A stretch of 64,000 bases of DNA from Capillibacterium thermochitinicola (GCF_013664685.1 NZ_JAAKDE010000014.1:41104-105103), one strand, 5' to 3'; shown: positions 7,539 to 18,715, counted from the first letter of the stretch. Numbers and translations are program-made. Notes: generated by a model not told the origin, from the sequence alone.

Positions 7539-10379
7539 TTATTTCAGTGAATCGAAATAGGCGCGGTAATTGTTGGAGAATTCGTAATTGCTGGCCGCAT
7601 CCCAGTTGATCGACCAGGTCATTAAACCTCTGAAGTTGGGATATCCGGCCGGATTACGCAGTTGATAGGAGCCACCAAACGGAATACCTTTGATTATGTA
7701 ATCCAAGGCTTTCTTCACTTCAGTGGGGTTGGTATACCCGCCGCCGGCCGCACTCGGACAAGCCGGGATTCCGAAGGCCACCTGATCCTGCCTTAAGGCC
7801 GGGAAGACATTATTCGGGTTGCCGGCCACGGGGAATCCTTGGAGCAACATTTCCGTCATGGCCACGTGGAAATCGGCGGTCCCTTGCGAATATGACCGGC
7901 CGTCAAGACCAATCATGGAACCACTGTTATAGTGTTGGACATGGATAAAGGTCAGCTTGTCCCGTAAGGCATAGATGACAGGCAAGTAGGCACCCCAAGG
8001 ACCACCATAATTGCCATATCCGCCTTGGACATATGCGGTTTCCGGGGCCATCGTCAGGACAAAGTTCGAACCAAAGTGGTTGGCAATTTGGCGTACCGCG
8101 TCAATCAAGTTGTAAATCTTGGGTGTGGTTGGATTTCTAAAGTCGGTATCGCCCGGGTTCAACGACAGGGAGCTTCCCTCCAGGTCGATGTCCAGCCCGT
8201 CAAAACCGTAGGTCTCAATGATGGAGATCATTGAGTTGATGAAGTTCTGTTTTCTCGTAGAATTCGTCAATTCAATTGTGGCATTGGCTCCGCCGATGGA
8301 GATGACAACCTTCTTGCCAAGGCTCTTCAGATAGGCAATATCAGATTTGAATTCCTGCACCGTGGCGTTGAAGGGTGTGAACGACATCCAACAATCGGGC
8401 GAAGTCGGTTCCGCGAAGGCAACATCAATCACGTCAAATTTCTTGGAAACGTCACGCAGTTTGATTACGGTCGAACCGTTGTCAAAGTTATGCCAATAGC
8501 CGATTAAAATCTTGCCCGGAATACCCGTCTGTGGTGGGGTGGGCGTCGGTGTAGGCGTCGGTGTTGGGCCCTGACTCGGGGTCGGGGTCGGTGTTGGTGT
8601 CGGGGTCGGGGTCGGCGTCGGTCCTCCGCCCGCATACAGCTCCCATAGTGCGGGCACGTTCGGCGGCTCCCAACCAACCAAGGAAGTATGGGGTTGACGG
8701 CAACTGTACACCGCTCCCTGGTAGGACACCAGATCGCCGACTTTATAATACACGTTCGGCTGCCACGGTTGTACGCCGCTCACCGGGGTTGGCGTTGGCG
8801 TCGGTGTTGGCGTTGGAGTTGGGGTCGGCGTTGGGCCCTGACCAGGAGTTGGGGTCGGCGTTGGCGTCGGGCCGCCGCTTCCAACCTCACGCCAGACGCC
8901 CCATTCGCCGGTCGTGCCCGGTTCTTCGCCCTGGGTCCACCACTGGGCTTCCCAAACTTTGCCTTTATGCGTTACCCGGTCGCCGCGGACATAAACCGTG
9001 TTCGGATCCCAAGCCGGATATTGCGAAGAACCCGGTGTCGGCGTGGGGGTCGGGGTTGGGGTTGGCCCTTGACTCGGGGTCGGGGTCGGCGTCGGCGTCG
9101 GGCCGCCACCTGTGGACAACAGGTTATAAATCAAGCTGGTCATGTTACTGCCCACTCGGCCGGTGCCGGCAGGCCCGGGGTAATCGCCGCTGAACTCCCA
9201 GAACATAACGCCGCCCAGCCCTTTGGCTTTTACATAGTTAACTTTTTCCGTTACGGAAGTCGGGTCGTCGTAGGTGTACATGATCCGTTGCGACGGTGAG
9301 TACAGCCAGGGCACTTTGGCATATTGGTCACGGAATTTCTGGTAGGCGGGATTGGTTTCGTAGTTCTCATAGATAATGTAGAGCGGGTTGCTCCCGGTGG
9401 GGCCGGAAGTACCGTCATCCCATTTCCCCATCGGAGCGCCGTTGGCCGATGCAAACAGACCGTTCTGTCCGCCAGTGACATTAGCCCAACCCCGTGAGTA
9501 ATAGGGGATACCCAGATTCAATTTGTGCGCCGGTACACCCAGGTTTAAGTACTGATTGACCGTGGCGTCAATATTGAAGAGTTCTTTCTGGGGCGAAGCG
9601 GTTGGGTCGTTCGGATTCATGTAGAGGGGCGCCAAATGGTTGGTTAAGTTCGACCACGCACCGTTGTAGTCGTAGGTCATCAGGTTGATAAAGTCTAAAT
9701 ACTGGTGATAAACATTGGGTTCCTGATTTTGGATGTTGCTGTAACCGGCAGGCGCCGCGATAGTCAACATATAGTACTTCCCGTCTTGCTGGCCGGCTTG
9801 ATTCAACTTCTGGCGCAGAGTTTGGAGCAACAGGTTAAAGTTCTGCTTGTCCTCGGGGCGGCTGATGTTCGAAGGATGTCCGCCGCCACAAGGGTACTCC
9901 CAATCGATGTCGATACCGTCAAATTGGTACTGCCGAATGAACCGGACGCAACTGTCGGCAAATTTGTTACGGGAAGCTTCCGTCAATGCCACATCCGAGA
10001 AGTATGTAGACTCGGTCCATCCCCCGACGGAGATCAAAGTTTTCACGTTGGGATACAATGATTTATAATGAATCAAACGGCCAAAGTTGCCACGAATCGG
10101 GGTATCCCAGGTGTCATCTTCGAAGGGTTTCTCCACCGCCGCCCAAGAGTCGAAGAGGGCGATCTCCCCATTACGAATGACCGCAAAGGCGTAGTTGATA
10201 TGGGTGACTTTGCTCCAGGGGATATGACCCACTTCGTAATAATCATGGGCACCGTAGATACCCCATTCGATAAAGTAACCTACGATGTTCTTATTGAGGG
10301 CTGCCGCCTGACTTGCGAAAGAAAACAAGAGCAAAATCAGGATGCTTGGGATCAATAGTAATTTTAGGCTTCTCCTCAT
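7539..10379 (-). CDS. Secreted chitinase with two GH18 domains and two CBM5/12-like modules
   Basis: A 946-residue secreted enzyme. Signal peptide about 1-27. First GH18 barrel about 30-422 with SVGGW and catalytic DGIDIDWE (acid Glu161). Pro-Thr linker, CBM5/12-like module about 454-500 ([11 protein letters not shown]), linker, second module about 536-583 ([11 protein letters not shown]), linker. A second, unrelated-looking GH18 barrel runs from about 622 to the end with SIGGAN and DGLDIDLE (Glu734). Both barrels keep all catalytic acids. The first resembles processive multi-domain chitinases, the second the smaller ChiD/ChiC-like endo type, so one polypeptide may combine complementary cutting modes (inference). 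ATG chosen at 10379 (GGGAGG seven bases upstream); a GTG codon lies just before it. Substrate: chitin or chito-oligosaccharides. Confidence 0.93.
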   Translation of the reverse strand: MRRSLKLLLIPSILILLLFSFASQAAALNKNIVGYFIEWGIYGAHDYYEVGHIPWSKVTHINYAFAVIRNGEIALFDSWAAVEKPFEDDTWDTPIRGNFGRLIHYKSLYPNVKTLISVGGWTESTYFSDVALTEASRNKFADSCVRFIRQYQFDGIDIDWEYPCGGGHPSNISRPEDKQNFNLLLQTLRQKLNQAGQQDGKYYMLTIAAPAGYSNIQNQEPNVYHQYLDFINLMTYDYNGAWSNLTNHLAPLYMNPNDPTASPQKELFNIDATVNQYLNLGVPAHKLNLGIPYYSRGWANVTGGQNGLFASANGAPMGKWDDGTSGPTGSNPLYIIYENYETNPAYQKFRDQYAKVPWLYSPSQRIMYTYDDPTSVTEKVNYVKAKGLGGVMFWEFSGDYPGPAGTGRVGSNMTSLIYNLLSTGGGPTPTPTPTPSQGPTPTPTPTPTPGSSQYPAWDPNTVYVRGDRVTHKGKVWEAQWWTQGEEPGTTGEWGVWREVGSGGPTPTPTPTPGQGPTPTPTPTPTPTPTPTPVSGVQPWQPNVYYKVGDLVSYQGAVYSCRQPHTSLVGWEPPNVPALWELYAGGGPTPTPTPTPTPTPTPSQGPTPTPTPTPTPPQTGIPGKILIGYWHNFDNGSTVIKLRDVSKKFDVIDVAFAEPTSPDCWMSFTPFNATVQEFKSDIAYLKSLGKKVVISIGGANATIELTNSTRKQNFINSMISIIETYGFDGLDIDLEGSSLSLNPGDTDFRNPTTPKIYNLIDAVRQIANHFGSNFVLTMAPETAYVQGGYGNYGGPWGAYLPVIYALRDKLTFIHVQHYNSGSMIGLDGRSYSQGTADFHVAMTEMLLQGFPVAGNPNNVFPALRQDQVAFGIPACPSAAGGGYTNPTEVKKALDYIIKGIPFGGSYQLRNPAGYPNFRGLMTWSINWDAASNYEFSNNYRAYFDSLK

Positions 10380-10576
10380 CACAAAACCTCCCTTAACGAT
10401 AATCGTCGCACAACAACCCCTTCATCTATCGGCACAGAACTTTCTTCTAGGATCCGGAGCTTCTGGTTTACTCCGTTGATTAGCCAGTCAACCCGGACAC
10501 CCGTCTCTCTCTTGCCTGGCCAGGACAAAAGCTTAGGCCAACTGGAATCGGTTACGGAATAGATCGGATATTGCAC
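10379..10576 (-). CDS. Possible 65-codon leader ORF coupled to the double chitinase
   Basis: An open frame of 65 codons in the 5' leader of the double chitinase. It begins with GTG 10576 and ends in a TGATG overlap with the chitinase ATG, an arrangement typical of translational coupling. The product is not hydrophobic and matches nothing I know. The only Shine-Dalgarno-like sequence (GGAG) touches the GTG, so the start is weak. It may be real, a coupling device, or chance. Confidence 0.25.
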   Translation of the reverse strand: MQYPIYSVTDSSWPKLLSWPGKRETGVRVDWLINGVNQKLRILEESSVPIDEGVVVRRLSLREVL

Positions 10577-10651
10577 TCCGTTTCTGCCAGAAACTCATGG
10601 CGGCATTTTACCGTTTTCTTACAGGATTGTTAATAAATTGTATCTGTTTCA

Positions 10652-10680
10652 ATCATACCATATAATTTATGGAACGGCAA
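10652..10680 (-). promoter_or_regulatory. Extended -10 promoter for the double chitinase
   Basis: On the minus strand, TTGCCG (10675-10680), a 17-base spacer and TATGAT (10652-10657), with TGG directly before the -10 box giving an extended -10. It lies in the 356-base gap between two secreted-enzyme genes, which otherwise holds only the 65-codon leader ORF. A start near 10645 would give a 5' leader of about 265 bases. The AACGGCAATT sequence at its -35 recurs at the GH81 promoter and near 34933. Confidence 0.55.
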
Positions 10681-10738
10681 TTGATATTTCTCTGTGTTTA
10701 AAAACTATATTTATTCTTCCGGTTATTCTTTAATCGTC

Positions 10739-13267
10739 CTACAACCGCCGCCATAAAGCAGGTACATTGGGCGGCTCCCACCCGACCAGCGACGTATGGG
10801 ACTGGATACATTCATAAACGTAGCCTTGATAGCTCACCAGTATACCTTGGGTGTAACTGACCCCCGCTTGCCACGGTTGCACACCGCTACCCGGAGTAGG
10901 CGTTGGCGTCGGACTCGGGGTTGGTGAAGTGCCCGGTGTTGGCGTCGGGGTCGGCGTTGGGGTTGGTGTCGGTGTTGGCGTTGGGGTCGGAGTCGGGGTC
11001 GGTCCTCCATCTTGCACCTCGCGCCAAACACCCCACTGGCCGGTTGTTCCTGGTTCTTCTCCTTGCGTCCACCATTGCGCCTCCCAGACCTTACCCTTAT
11101 GGAGCACCCGGTCACCTTTCACATAGATCCGGTTGGGATCCCACAACGGGTATCCCGAGCCCGGCGTTGGCGTCGGGGTTGCTGTTGGTCCCGGGGTCGG
11201 TGTGGGGGTCGGCGTTGGTGTCGGGGTCGGGGTGGGCACCGGGGTCGGCGTCGGCGTCGGTTGCGGCGCACCCGATAAGGGGACCGGGTTCATGAGATAC
11301 CTTTGGACCTTCGTGATCCACCAGTAGGCATCGGTCGGTGGTGAACCCACCCCATCGGTACTGCTGTTTACTCCCGCCCCGAACAAGACGGAGATCACGC
11401 CTTTATCCCGCGCCTCCTGCATATGCGAACCCCAGGTGATCGTATCCACCCCGTTGTCGCTTATCTTCGGGTCCGCCCATTCATTGGTGCGGAAGTAGTT
11501 AAAGCGTGCGCTTGTCCCAGGCTTGAAGGTATCGCCCAGGAAAAAGACGGGTGCCGAATCCTCATATTTGCGGTCGGAACCATCCAAATCCGGGAAATAG
11601 CCACCCGTATACGGGTTGGCGGCAAGACTGCTGTTGATATGGCCGACAGGAATTTGCCAAAGAATAACCGGCAGGTTGCTTCTGGTATGCATGACCTGGA
11701 CAAACTCCAAATAGTTGTTCCAAAGATCGGCATTCCAAAACCAGGTTGAATTCTTTGGATCGGCCGCCGCACCCGGAAGGGCCCCGCCGTCCAAACCATA
11801 CTTGTCGATGGAAACAAAGTTGGCACCGTAAGAAGCGACTCCCGCACGTAGATAATAGTCGGTAATCTGCTGTGCTACATCCCTGATAAATTGAAGTCCG
11901 CCCGCCATACCCATGGTTTCGGTAGCGTGCAAAAGCCCATTACTGGGCACACCGGGGCCGCCGTAGGCCCATAGATTGAACTGCCAACCGAAAAAGGCCG
12001 CAGGGTAATATTTCCTGACAATGTAGTTTATTGATTTAACCAATCCTTCGACGGTGTTCGGAAAGGATGGATCACTGGCATCCAGTACACCACTGCTGTA
12101 AGCTGCAGAGACCTGAGCCATGATCTGATCCGGTTGTTTTCCGGATTGTTGCATCATGTAACCGAGAAAATCCGGTTCAAAGACGATCCCGACGGTATCA
12201 TCGCCGGCCGTGTCGCGACAAATCTCAAGGAAGTACTTTAAATCTTGATAGTAGGCTTCCATATAGGAAATGCTCTGGATGTGATTGAGATCAATTTCGT
12301 AACTTTCGCCATCATCCGGGATGTTGTAATAGACGAAAAACGGAATCATCCCCAGCTTCTGGCTCTCCTTAATGAAGACCCGCGCCCGGTCGCCTTCCAC
12401 GGTTGTCCACTTTCGCCAACCGTTGATCGGCCCGCCGTTAATATAGATGTAGCGGACATCCATGCGCTTGTTCTTATCCCCGGGCTGGAAGTCACGCCAA
12501 AAGTTAAGATCGCCCGCCGTATCCTCACTCACGGAACCCACGGATACATACGCCGGCATCCCGGGCAGACTGCCGTCCTGTTCCCTAACCCGTACTCCGA
12601 CATATCTGGTCACGTTGGTGGTTTGTTCCGTGATCCTGAGCCCAGCGCGCCCAGCGTTTAAACCCTCGAGCCGCAGTGTATTGTTGTTTACAACCTGACA
12701 ATTGAGCACATAATCATTGTTTGTTTCCACCTTAAAATTGGGGGACGCGGTTCCGACAAAACTTAAGACAAATTCGTTAACTCCTTGGTTGATGGTAAAC
12801 TGGTTAACTAAACCATGAGTGTCCACCCCGTTGATCAAAATATCCCCGAATTGGTCCCCGACAATTACCGAAACCGTGTTGCTTTTACTTGTTCCGTAAG
12901 TATTCTCCAGTTCAACGTAATATGTATAAGTCCCGGCAATGGTCTTTCCCCTGATCTCCACCGTTCCGTTCTGCGGATGCGGTGTGTTATCCGTCAGGAT
13001 TCCGGAACGGATGGCAACATAATCGCCGGCCCCCATCTTCTCATAAAGCTTCCAACTGGTGGCATTGTTGCCGTAATACAAATTCCAGGTCAAATCGTAA
13101 TCGCCATCCAAATCCCCGCCCCATTGGTTATGCGACAGAGTGGGTACCGCCGGAGGACCGGTCGCTTCCGCATAAACCGCCGGTCCAATGAACAGAAGGA
13201 TTATTTTCACCACCACAAGGATGGCGAAAAAACGGATTTTAAACCTGTTCATCTCTACCACGCTCAC
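10739..13267 (-). CDS. Secreted putative glycoside hydrolase of unassigned family with two CBM5/12-like modules
   Basis: An 842-codon exported protein. The signal peptide starts best at the internal ATG 13252 (MNRFKIRFF), though the frame opens at GTG 13267; neither has a good ribosome site. N-terminal beta-rich part about 40-230 looks like a fibronectin/Ig-like domain followed by a second sandwich. The core of about 450 residues (235-690) has alternating beta/alpha segments and conserved-looking acids ([25 protein letters not shown]), consistent with a TIM-barrel hydrolase. It matches none of the GH18, GH19, GH20, GH81 or GH94 signatures. Two CBM5/12-like modules on Pro-Thr linkers end the protein, near-identical to those of its neighbours. 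The modules and position point to chitin or fungal-wall polysaccharide; activity is unknown. Confidence 0.7.
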   Translation of the reverse strand: MSVVEMNRFKIRFFAILVVVKIILLFIGPAVYAEATGPPAVPTLSHNQWGGDLDGDYDLTWNLYYGNNATSWKLYEKMGAGDYVAIRSGILTDNTPHPQNGTVEIRGKTIAGTYTYYVELENTYGTSKSNTVSVIVGDQFGDILINGVDTHGLVNQFTINQGVNEFVLSFVGTASPNFKVETNNDYVLNCQVVNNNTLRLEGLNAGRAGLRITEQTTNVTRYVGVRVREQDGSLPGMPAYVSVGSVSEDTAGDLNFWRDFQPGDKNKRMDVRYIYINGGPINGWRKWTTVEGDRARVFIKESQKLGMIPFFVYYNIPDDGESYEIDLNHIQSISYMEAYYQDLKYFLEICRDTAGDDTVGIVFEPDFLGYMMQQSGKQPDQIMAQVSAAYSSGVLDASDPSFPNTVEGLVKSINYIVRKYYPAAFFGWQFNLWAYGGPGVPSNGLLHATETMGMAGGLQFIRDVAQQITDYYLRAGVASYGANFVSIDKYGLDGGALPGAAADPKNSTWFWNADLWNNYLEFVQVMHTRSNLPVILWQIPVGHINSSLAANPYTGGYFPDLDGSDRKYEDSAPVFFLGDTFKPGTSARFNYFRTNEWADPKISDNGVDTITWGSHMQEARDKGVISVLFGAGVNSSTDGVGSPPTDAYWWITKVQRYLMNPVPLSGAPQPTPTPTPVPTPTPTPTPTPTPTPGPTATPTPTPGSGYPLWDPNRIYVKGDRVLHKGKVWEAQWWTQGEEPGTTGQWGVWREVQDGGPTPTPTPTPTPTPTPTPTPTPTPGTSPTPSPTPTPTPGSGVQPWQAGVSYTQGILVSYQGYVYECIQSHTSLVGWEPPNVPALWRRL

Positions 13268-13446
13268 TTACTCAATTTTCCGCACGAATTCCCTTCCTGC
13301 GCTGCCTGCACGGGTAACTAAAACGCTGGTCACTAAAGGGTAAACAAACGATAATGGTGAATCCCTTTCCACCCAATTTCGTCCCGAACTGAACCTGTCT
13401 TTGAAGTGAAACTACTGCCAGGCGAAGTTGAAAAGGGGAAAGGGGT

Positions 13447-13512
13447 AAGGGGTGTGGATGAAACATATTTATATGGTAGTGGTCACAAACGGAGGCGAAC
13501 ACCACACCCCTT
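13447..13512. terminator. Long stem-loop after the 704-residue chitinase gene
   Basis: AAGGGGTGTGG (13447-13457) and CCACACCCCTT (13502-13512) form an 11-bp perfect stem around a 44-base loop. It sits in the 283-base gap between two leftward secreted-enzyme genes. The T-run is on the plus-strand side, so as a leftward terminator it lacks the usual U tract; it may instead protect transcript ends. A weakly histidine-kinase-like 77-codon frame (13272-13505) overlaps it. Confidence 0.35.
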
Positions 13513-13550
13513 TTTCTTGCTGCCTTTCTTCCGTCAATAGAAGTTTTGCT

Positions 13551-15665
13551 TTATAGCGGCAACCACAATGCCGGTACATTGGGCGGCTCCCAGCCAACCA
13601 AGGCGGTATGGGCCTGCCGGCACTGGTATACATTCCCCTGGTAGGTAACAAGGTCACCAACGTTGTAACTTACCCCTGCCTGCCACGGTTGCACACCGCT
13701 ACCCGGAGTAGGCGTTGGCGTCGGACTCGGGGTTGGGGTCGGGGTCGGACTCGGTGTTGGTGAAGTGCCCGGTGTTGGCGTCGGGGTCGGCGTTGGGGTT
13801 GGTGTCGGTGTTGGAGTTGGAGTTGGGCTCGGCGTCGGGGTCGGTCCTCCGCCTTCCACTTCGCGCCAGACACCCCACTCGCCGGTCGTTCCCGGTTCTT
13901 CCCCTACCGTCCACCACTGGGCCTCCCAAACCTTGCCTTTATGCGTTACCCGGTCACCGCGCACATAAACCGTATTCGGATCCCAAGCCGGATATCCTGA
14001 CCCTGGTGTCGGTGTCGGGGTTGGGGTCGGGGTCGGTGTTGGCGTCGGAGTCGGGGTCGGTGATGTGCTTGGGGTCGGGGTCGGCGTCGGGCTAGTCCAC
14101 GGCGTTGGGGTCGGCGTCGGTGTTGGGGTCGGTAAAGATGGTCCTCCGGCCGCAAAGACGTTGTTAATCGTGTCAACAAGCGGCGATTGCACATTCGCCC
14201 ACTGTTTTAATTTGTTCCCGTAAGCGGTATACGGCCCGCTGAAAATAAGGTCGCCATAGGCCGTCCAGATGATGGTCCCGGCCAGCCCTTTGTCCACAAT
14301 GAATTGGGCTTTATGCGCGATGGACTCTTCATCATCATAGCTTAAGAAGTAATTGTCCTTCGTCAAATACGGAACCTTGGCCTGGTTATCCCAGTGCCTT
14401 ATCCAACCGCTGCCGGGGGTTAAAGCCTTTTGTAAAATATAGTAGTAATTCGGAGTCCCGTCATAGACATTCCGGGGCCAGTTGACGAAGTCGGCACAGG
14501 TTTCAACGCTCCCGTCGGGCTCTACGAATTCTTGCCGCTTAACCGTCGGCGCATTTAGCGCAGCCGGACCGTTGGTGATCACACCCCGGCCATAGAAAGG
14601 TATCCCCATGTTGACTTTGCTCAGATTTACGTTCAGGGCAACAAGCCCGTTGTAAACATCGTTCCAGTTCCAGGTCGGAGCTTCCGCATTGTCATAGGTG
14701 TAGAGGGGCGAGTTGTGCCCGGCCTTATTCGACCAGCCACCGTTGAAGTCATAGGTCATCATGTTGAAATAATCAAAGAGTTGATCTAACCTTTGCCAGT
14801 CAAAGCCGCTGATTTTGTTGATGTCCGCGGCAAAACAGGTGGTCAACAGTTTGTCATAGCCAATGGCGGCGCGGATATCCTCCGCCAACTTGATGAAGTT
14901 TTCATAGTCGGCTTCCGAGCCCGTAAAATTCATGCCGGCAAACGGCCCCGGGTATTCCCAGTCAAGGTCAATACCGTCAAAACCAATGTTGATCAAGCGG
15001 ACACAGTCCTGAACGAACCGTTGTCTTTTTACCGGGTCCGCCGCGACTTCAGGGAAGTGCCGGCACATGCTCCAACCACCAATGGAAGCCAAGACCTTTA
15101 CACCATGTTGTTTCGCTTTGTCAAGAACACCAGGCGCTCCCCCTTCTTTTTTGAGGGGTAAGGGGAATGGTTGGTTATAAAGGCCCCAGTCCGGGTGTGA
15201 CCATGTCCCGCTGCCCAGCGTAACTTCAAAACCTTGTGCCGTCGCGCGCTGAAGGATTTCCTCATTTATGTAATAAACCGGATCCAACTCACCAAAGAGG
15301 ATAAACAGATCCCAACTGCTATAGATGTCCGCATTCAGCAAGGGCGCGGGCTCCTGCCGGACCCCCGGCTGGTGCAGATTTTTATTCCGAAAATCGGCAC
15401 TGTGCAACGAACCGTCATGGGCAACGCCAAAGAAAGAATAATTTAAGATGGTATACTTCGAAAAATCAATATTTAAGTGGGTCAAAGCACCTTGTGCCGG
15501 TAAACCGGCCTGTTCCGCTTTCCAAGCATCCCATTGGGTGAAATAGCCAATCACCTGTTTGTTATGATCGCTGGTTGTGGCCGCATTAGCCCGGACAACC
15601 GGTAAGAAGAACATCGCCAAGAGCAAACATAACACGACAGGTGTAATCTTTGTCCGCCTGGACAT
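13551..15665 (-). CDS. Secreted GH18 chitinase with two C-terminal CBM5/12-like modules
   Basis: A 704-residue secreted chitinase. Signal peptide about 1-28 ending ANA. The GH18 barrel spans about 35-500 with ASIGGW (193-198) and a complete DGIDLDWE motif (catalytic Glu237). An insertion of roughly 80 residues between the first strand and the SxGG strand is unusual and could shape the cleft. Long Pro-Thr linkers then carry a CBM5/12-like module ([14 protein letters not shown]...[11 protein letters not shown]) and a second one ([11 protein letters not shown]) at the C-terminus. ATG with GGAGGA 10 bases upstream. It follows the 909-codon chitinase by about 190 bases without a clear promoter of its own, so partial co-transcription is possible. 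Hydrolyses beta-1,4-GlcNAc polymers outside the cell. Confidence 0.93.
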   Translation of the reverse strand: MSRRTKITPVVLCLLLAMFFLPVVRANAATTSDHNKQVIGYFTQWDAWKAEQAGLPAQGALTHLNIDFSKYTILNYSFFGVAHDGSLHSADFRNKNLHQPGVRQEPAPLLNADIYSSWDLFILFGELDPVYYINEEILQRATAQGFEVTLGSGTWSHPDWGLYNQPFPLPLKKEGGAPGVLDKAKQHGVKVLASIGGWSMCRHFPEVAADPVKRQRFVQDCVRLINIGFDGIDLDWEYPGPFAGMNFTGSEADYENFIKLAEDIRAAIGYDKLLTTCFAADINKISGFDWQRLDQLFDYFNMMTYDFNGGWSNKAGHNSPLYTYDNAEAPTWNWNDVYNGLVALNVNLSKVNMGIPFYGRGVITNGPAALNAPTVKRQEFVEPDGSVETCADFVNWPRNVYDGTPNYYYILQKALTPGSGWIRHWDNQAKVPYLTKDNYFLSYDDEESIAHKAQFIVDKGLAGTIIWTAYGDLIFSGPYTAYGNKLKQWANVQSPLVDTINNVFAAGGPSLPTPTPTPTPTPWTSPTPTPTPSTSPTPTPTPTPTPTPTPTPTPGSGYPAWDPNTVYVRGDRVTHKGKVWEAQWWTVGEEPGTTGEWGVWREVEGGGPTPTPSPTPTPTPTPTPTPTPTPTPGTSPTPSPTPTPTPSPTPTPTPGSGVQPWQAGVSYNVGDLVTYQGNVYQCRQAHTALVGWEPPNVPALWLPL

Positions 15666-15775
15666 GTTTTTTATTCCTCCTTTCTCTTAAATCAACACTA
15701 CTCTCCACCAGCACTTTATTACCCTCTTTGCATCAACCACCGCCTTCCTCGACCGTGCAAAATGAAAGGGGGACT

Positions 15776-15815
15776 GGAGTGTGGCTTCATAAGCCACCGG
15801 CTTCCGCCACACTCC
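15776..15815. terminator. Stem-loop between two chitinase genes
   Basis: GGAGTGTGGC (15776-15785) pairs perfectly with GCCACACTCC (15806-15815), and the loop itself holds AAGCC/GGCTT. It follows the leftward 893-residue chitinase and precedes the 704-residue one. On the minus strand it is followed by AGTCCCCCTTTC, a weak U tract, so it may attenuate rather than fully terminate. Confidence 0.45.
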
Positions 15816-15852
15816 GTTTAAAGCACCTCGCAATTTTAATCAGTACCCGGTT

Positions 15853-18534
15853 TTATAAGGGCAACCACAAAGCAGGTACATTGGGCGGTTCCCAACCGAC
15901 CAACGCGGTATGGGCCTGCCGGCACTGGTACACGATCCCTTGGTAGGTAACCTGGTCACCAACTTTGTAACTTACTCCTGCCTGCCACGGCTGCACACCG
16001 CTCCCCGGAGTTGGTGTTGGCGTCGGGCTTGGAGTCGGGGTCGGCGTCGGACTTGGTGTTGGTGATATGACCGGTGTTGGGGTCGGCGTTGGCGTCGGCG
16101 TCGGGGTCGGAGTCGGGGTTGGCGTCGGAGTCGGGGTCGGGCCGCCGCCTTGCACCTCGCGCCAGACACCCCACTCGCCGGTCGTGCCCGGTTCTTCGCC
16201 TACCGTCCACCACTGGGCCTCCCAAACCTTGCCCTTATGCGTTACCCGGTCGCCGCGCACATAGACCGTATTCGGATCCCAAGCCGGATAACCTGACCCG
16301 GGCGTCGGGGTTGGGGTTGGGGTCGGTGTTGGCGTTGGCGATGTGCCCGGTGTTGGTGTTGGGGTCGGTGTTGGGGTTGGCGTCGGGCTAGTCCCCGGCG
16401 TTGGGGTCGGCGTCGGCGTTGGCGTCGGGGTTGTCCCGTCCGCGCCACCATCCGGATATTCACATTTGAACGCATATTTCTGGCCGTCGATCGTTACCTG
16501 GAAGTTCGAGGGCATCGACGCCGGCAAGTAGTAATTGATGGTCAGTTCATAGTAGTCGCCGGGAGCGATGCTCTTCCAACTCGGCAAAGTAAAGGTCAAG
16601 TAATGGAAATCACCTTTCAGCCCGCCAATGTTGTTGCCGGTATGGTCACTGGAGACCACCGTCAAACCGGCACCGCTCTGGTCGTTAATCCGCGACGAAG
16701 TGGAAGTCGCCATAGTGAATTCAAACTTCGTACCACCCGGAATCGTCTGACTAGTGTTGTTGGTAAACCTCAGTTTGGGCGTGATTGGGAAATTGTTGTC
16801 GCCGATGGCAAAACCACCGATACTGGGCACAATGTCGATCGATTGGGTCGGCATCGGCTTATTCGCCAGTTTCGCATTATACGGGGAAGCATTTTTAAAC
16901 TTCTCATACATCGTGGTGATCAGCGTGTCGCCGATGAAGTATTCGCCGCGCTCCGGGTAATAAGCATAGTCGCCGGCGAACTCCCAGCACATAATACCGC
17001 CGATTCCCCGGTCAATTACATACTGGGCCTTTTCGGCAATGGACTGCTCGTCTTCGATCGACAGGAAAACCTTCTTGGTTTCATTCCACAACCACGGCGC
17101 CACGGCCACCGCATCGTAGTACCGTTGATAGGTGCCGATCAACTGATTAGCTTCGCCGTCGGCCGGGTCAATGCCATAAATCGGCAGATAGCTTCCGAGA
17201 ATTCCGTGTTCCAGGTTTTTCGCATGCCACATCGGGTTAACCCCGGCAAAAATCTCTTTTCCTTCTTTATCCACATCGTGCCAGATGTTATCGATTCCTT
17301 GGGCGCCATAACCAGGCGGGATTGTACTGCCGACATGGTCGCCGGTCCCAGGCGGATGCGGCATCCCCGGCGGTAACGGTGCTTCACCCCAGAGCCCGTG
17401 GGTCCCACCGGAGACATTCTGCCATCCTCTGGTGTAAAACGGAACACCAATGTTGATGCGTCCCGGCGGCATGGAACCACGGAAATAATGGTAAGCCCAG
17501 TCCGTGTTGAGATAGCCAATGTTGTCAAAGGCGCTGTAAGCGTTCCAGTGTTTCAATTCTGTATCCTGTCCCGTATCAAAGAGGGGTGCATTATGACCGA
17601 CGAACTTATTCCAGGTACCGTGCATGTCATAGGACATAATATTTACATAGTCAAGATACTTGGAGACCTGATGGGCTTCCATTCCCCGGAGCAGATAACC
17701 GGAAGAGGGAGCGGCCACTGTCAAAAGATAGTATTTGTTATCCTGAACACTCGCCTCATCCAGCTTTTCCCGCAAAGTCTTCATCAAGAGTTCATATTGC
17801 CGCCACAGCGTACCCCGCAATTGATCCGAAATCCAAAAATCCTCGGGGTTACCGGCCTTGCTCATGGAAGTGGGGTATTCATAATCGATATCGATCCCAT
17901 CAAAACCGTATTTCCGTAGGAATTCCACACACGAGTCGGCGAAGGTATTGATCCCCTCGATAGTCTTAGTCATCTCATAAAAACCGCCATTCGCCACCCG
18001 GTTACCTTCCAAATCGAAGTAACCGCCCGTCTCGGCCCAACCGCCAACCGAGATCAGCGTTTTGACGTGCGGATACAGTTTCTTGTACTTGTTCAACAAG
18101 TTAAAATGTCCTTTATAGGGGAATTCCGGGTCCATCTCGCACCCCGGCACGTCCGGCCATTCCATCCCAATGGAAGGGTTGTCCGGAGAATCGGGGCCAA
18201 CAGAGATCCGGTTGTTCTCAATATGGGCAAAAGCGTAGTTAATATGAGTTATTTTTGACCAGGGTATATCCGGTACCAAAAAAGCAGGTTGTCCGTCCTT
18301 ACCGTGCCGCCAGGAAACGAAATATCCGATGATCCGGCGCGGATGATCTGGACTAATGATTTCCCTACCTTCCTCATCATAAACCAAGGCAAACGGCGGA
18401 ACCGTATTGGGGTTCACCCACATACCTTCGGGGCGGTGCGCCGCGTGATTTACCTGGGCCTGGCTCGCTACGCTCAAAACAATCAGCGTGGCAAAGATGC
18501 TTACCAAGGCCACAGCCCTTACGATTTTTCTCAT
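15853..18534 (-). CDS. Secreted GH18 chitinase with an extra beta-sandwich domain and two CBM5/12-like modules
   Basis: An 893-residue secreted enzyme starting at ATG 18534, where GGGAGGAG lies 5-7 bases upstream; an upstream in-frame codon at 18582 has no such site. Signal peptide about 1-26. GH18 barrel about 65-550 with ISVGGW and [10 protein letters not shown] (catalytic Glu219), the Tyr form of the motif being common in ChiA-like enzymes. A beta-sandwich of about 130 residues follows (starting [17 protein letters not shown]), probably carbohydrate-binding but not assigned by me. Two Pro-Thr linkers then carry the CBM5/12-like pair shared with the neighbours. Long upstream leader with a strong promoter near 19020. 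Chitin hydrolysis outside the cell. Confidence 0.93.
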   Translation of the reverse strand: MRKIVRAVALVSIFATLIVLSVASQAQVNHAAHRPEGMWVNPNTVPPFALVYDEEGREIISPDHPRRIIGYFVSWRHGKDGQPAFLVPDIPWSKITHINYAFAHIENNRISVGPDSPDNPSIGMEWPDVPGCEMDPEFPYKGHFNLLNKYKKLYPHVKTLISVGGWAETGGYFDLEGNRVANGGFYEMTKTIEGINTFADSCVEFLRKYGFDGIDIDYEYPTSMSKAGNPEDFWISDQLRGTLWRQYELLMKTLREKLDEASVQDNKYYLLTVAAPSSGYLLRGMEAHQVSKYLDYVNIMSYDMHGTWNKFVGHNAPLFDTGQDTELKHWNAYSAFDNIGYLNTDWAYHYFRGSMPPGRINIGVPFYTRGWQNVSGGTHGLWGEAPLPPGMPHPPGTGDHVGSTIPPGYGAQGIDNIWHDVDKEGKEIFAGVNPMWHAKNLEHGILGSYLPIYGIDPADGEANQLIGTYQRYYDAVAVAPWLWNETKKVFLSIEDEQSIAEKAQYVIDRGIGGIMCWEFAGDYAYYPERGEYFIGDTLITTMYEKFKNASPYNAKLANKPMPTQSIDIVPSIGGFAIGDNNFPITPKLRFTNNTSQTIPGGTKFEFTMATSTSSRINDQSGAGLTVVSSDHTGNNIGGLKGDFHYLTFTLPSWKSIAPGDYYELTINYYLPASMPSNFQVTIDGQKYAFKCEYPDGGADGTTPTPTPTPTPTPGTSPTPTPTPTPTPTPGTSPTPTPTPTPTPTPGSGYPAWDPNTVYVRGDRVTHKGKVWEAQWWTVGEEPGTTGEWGVWREVQGGGPTPTPTPTPTPTPTPTPTPTPTPVISPTPSPTPTPTPSPTPTPTPGSGVQPWQAGVSYKVGDQVTYQGIVYQCRQAHTALVGWEPPNVPALWLPL

Positions 18535-18668
18535 CAAAGCTCCTCCCTTTTGATTATTCCCATTCCCTTTCGCCAATGGCACATATCGCTCTTGAGCAAA
18601 CCACCTCCCCTTCCCCGTAAGACGAGGTCTTTTTAGTGGAGTTTTTGTGTTTCGAAAGGTCTTTTTAA

Positions 18669-18715
18669 GGACTTTTTTTCATTGTGAAATTATCTGGCGA
18701 CATTTTTCCGCTGCT
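18669..18715. repeat. 47-base direct repeat, copy 1 (copy 2 at 18902-18950)
   Basis: The two copies align over their whole length with a shared CTTTTTTTC, then TGTGAAA, TATCTGGC and a closing TTCCGCT, differing mainly in a short AT-rich stretch before the last block. They are about 233 bases apart, in the same orientation, inside the leader of the GH18 chitinase. They may be repeated protein-binding or RNA elements. Confidence 0.5.

Noticed and set aside
8560..9300. Repeated GTCGGN units that look like tandem repeats or an array
   Set aside because: They are the coding repeats of Pro-Thr linkers on the minus strand, not CRISPR: no spacers and the period is six bases.
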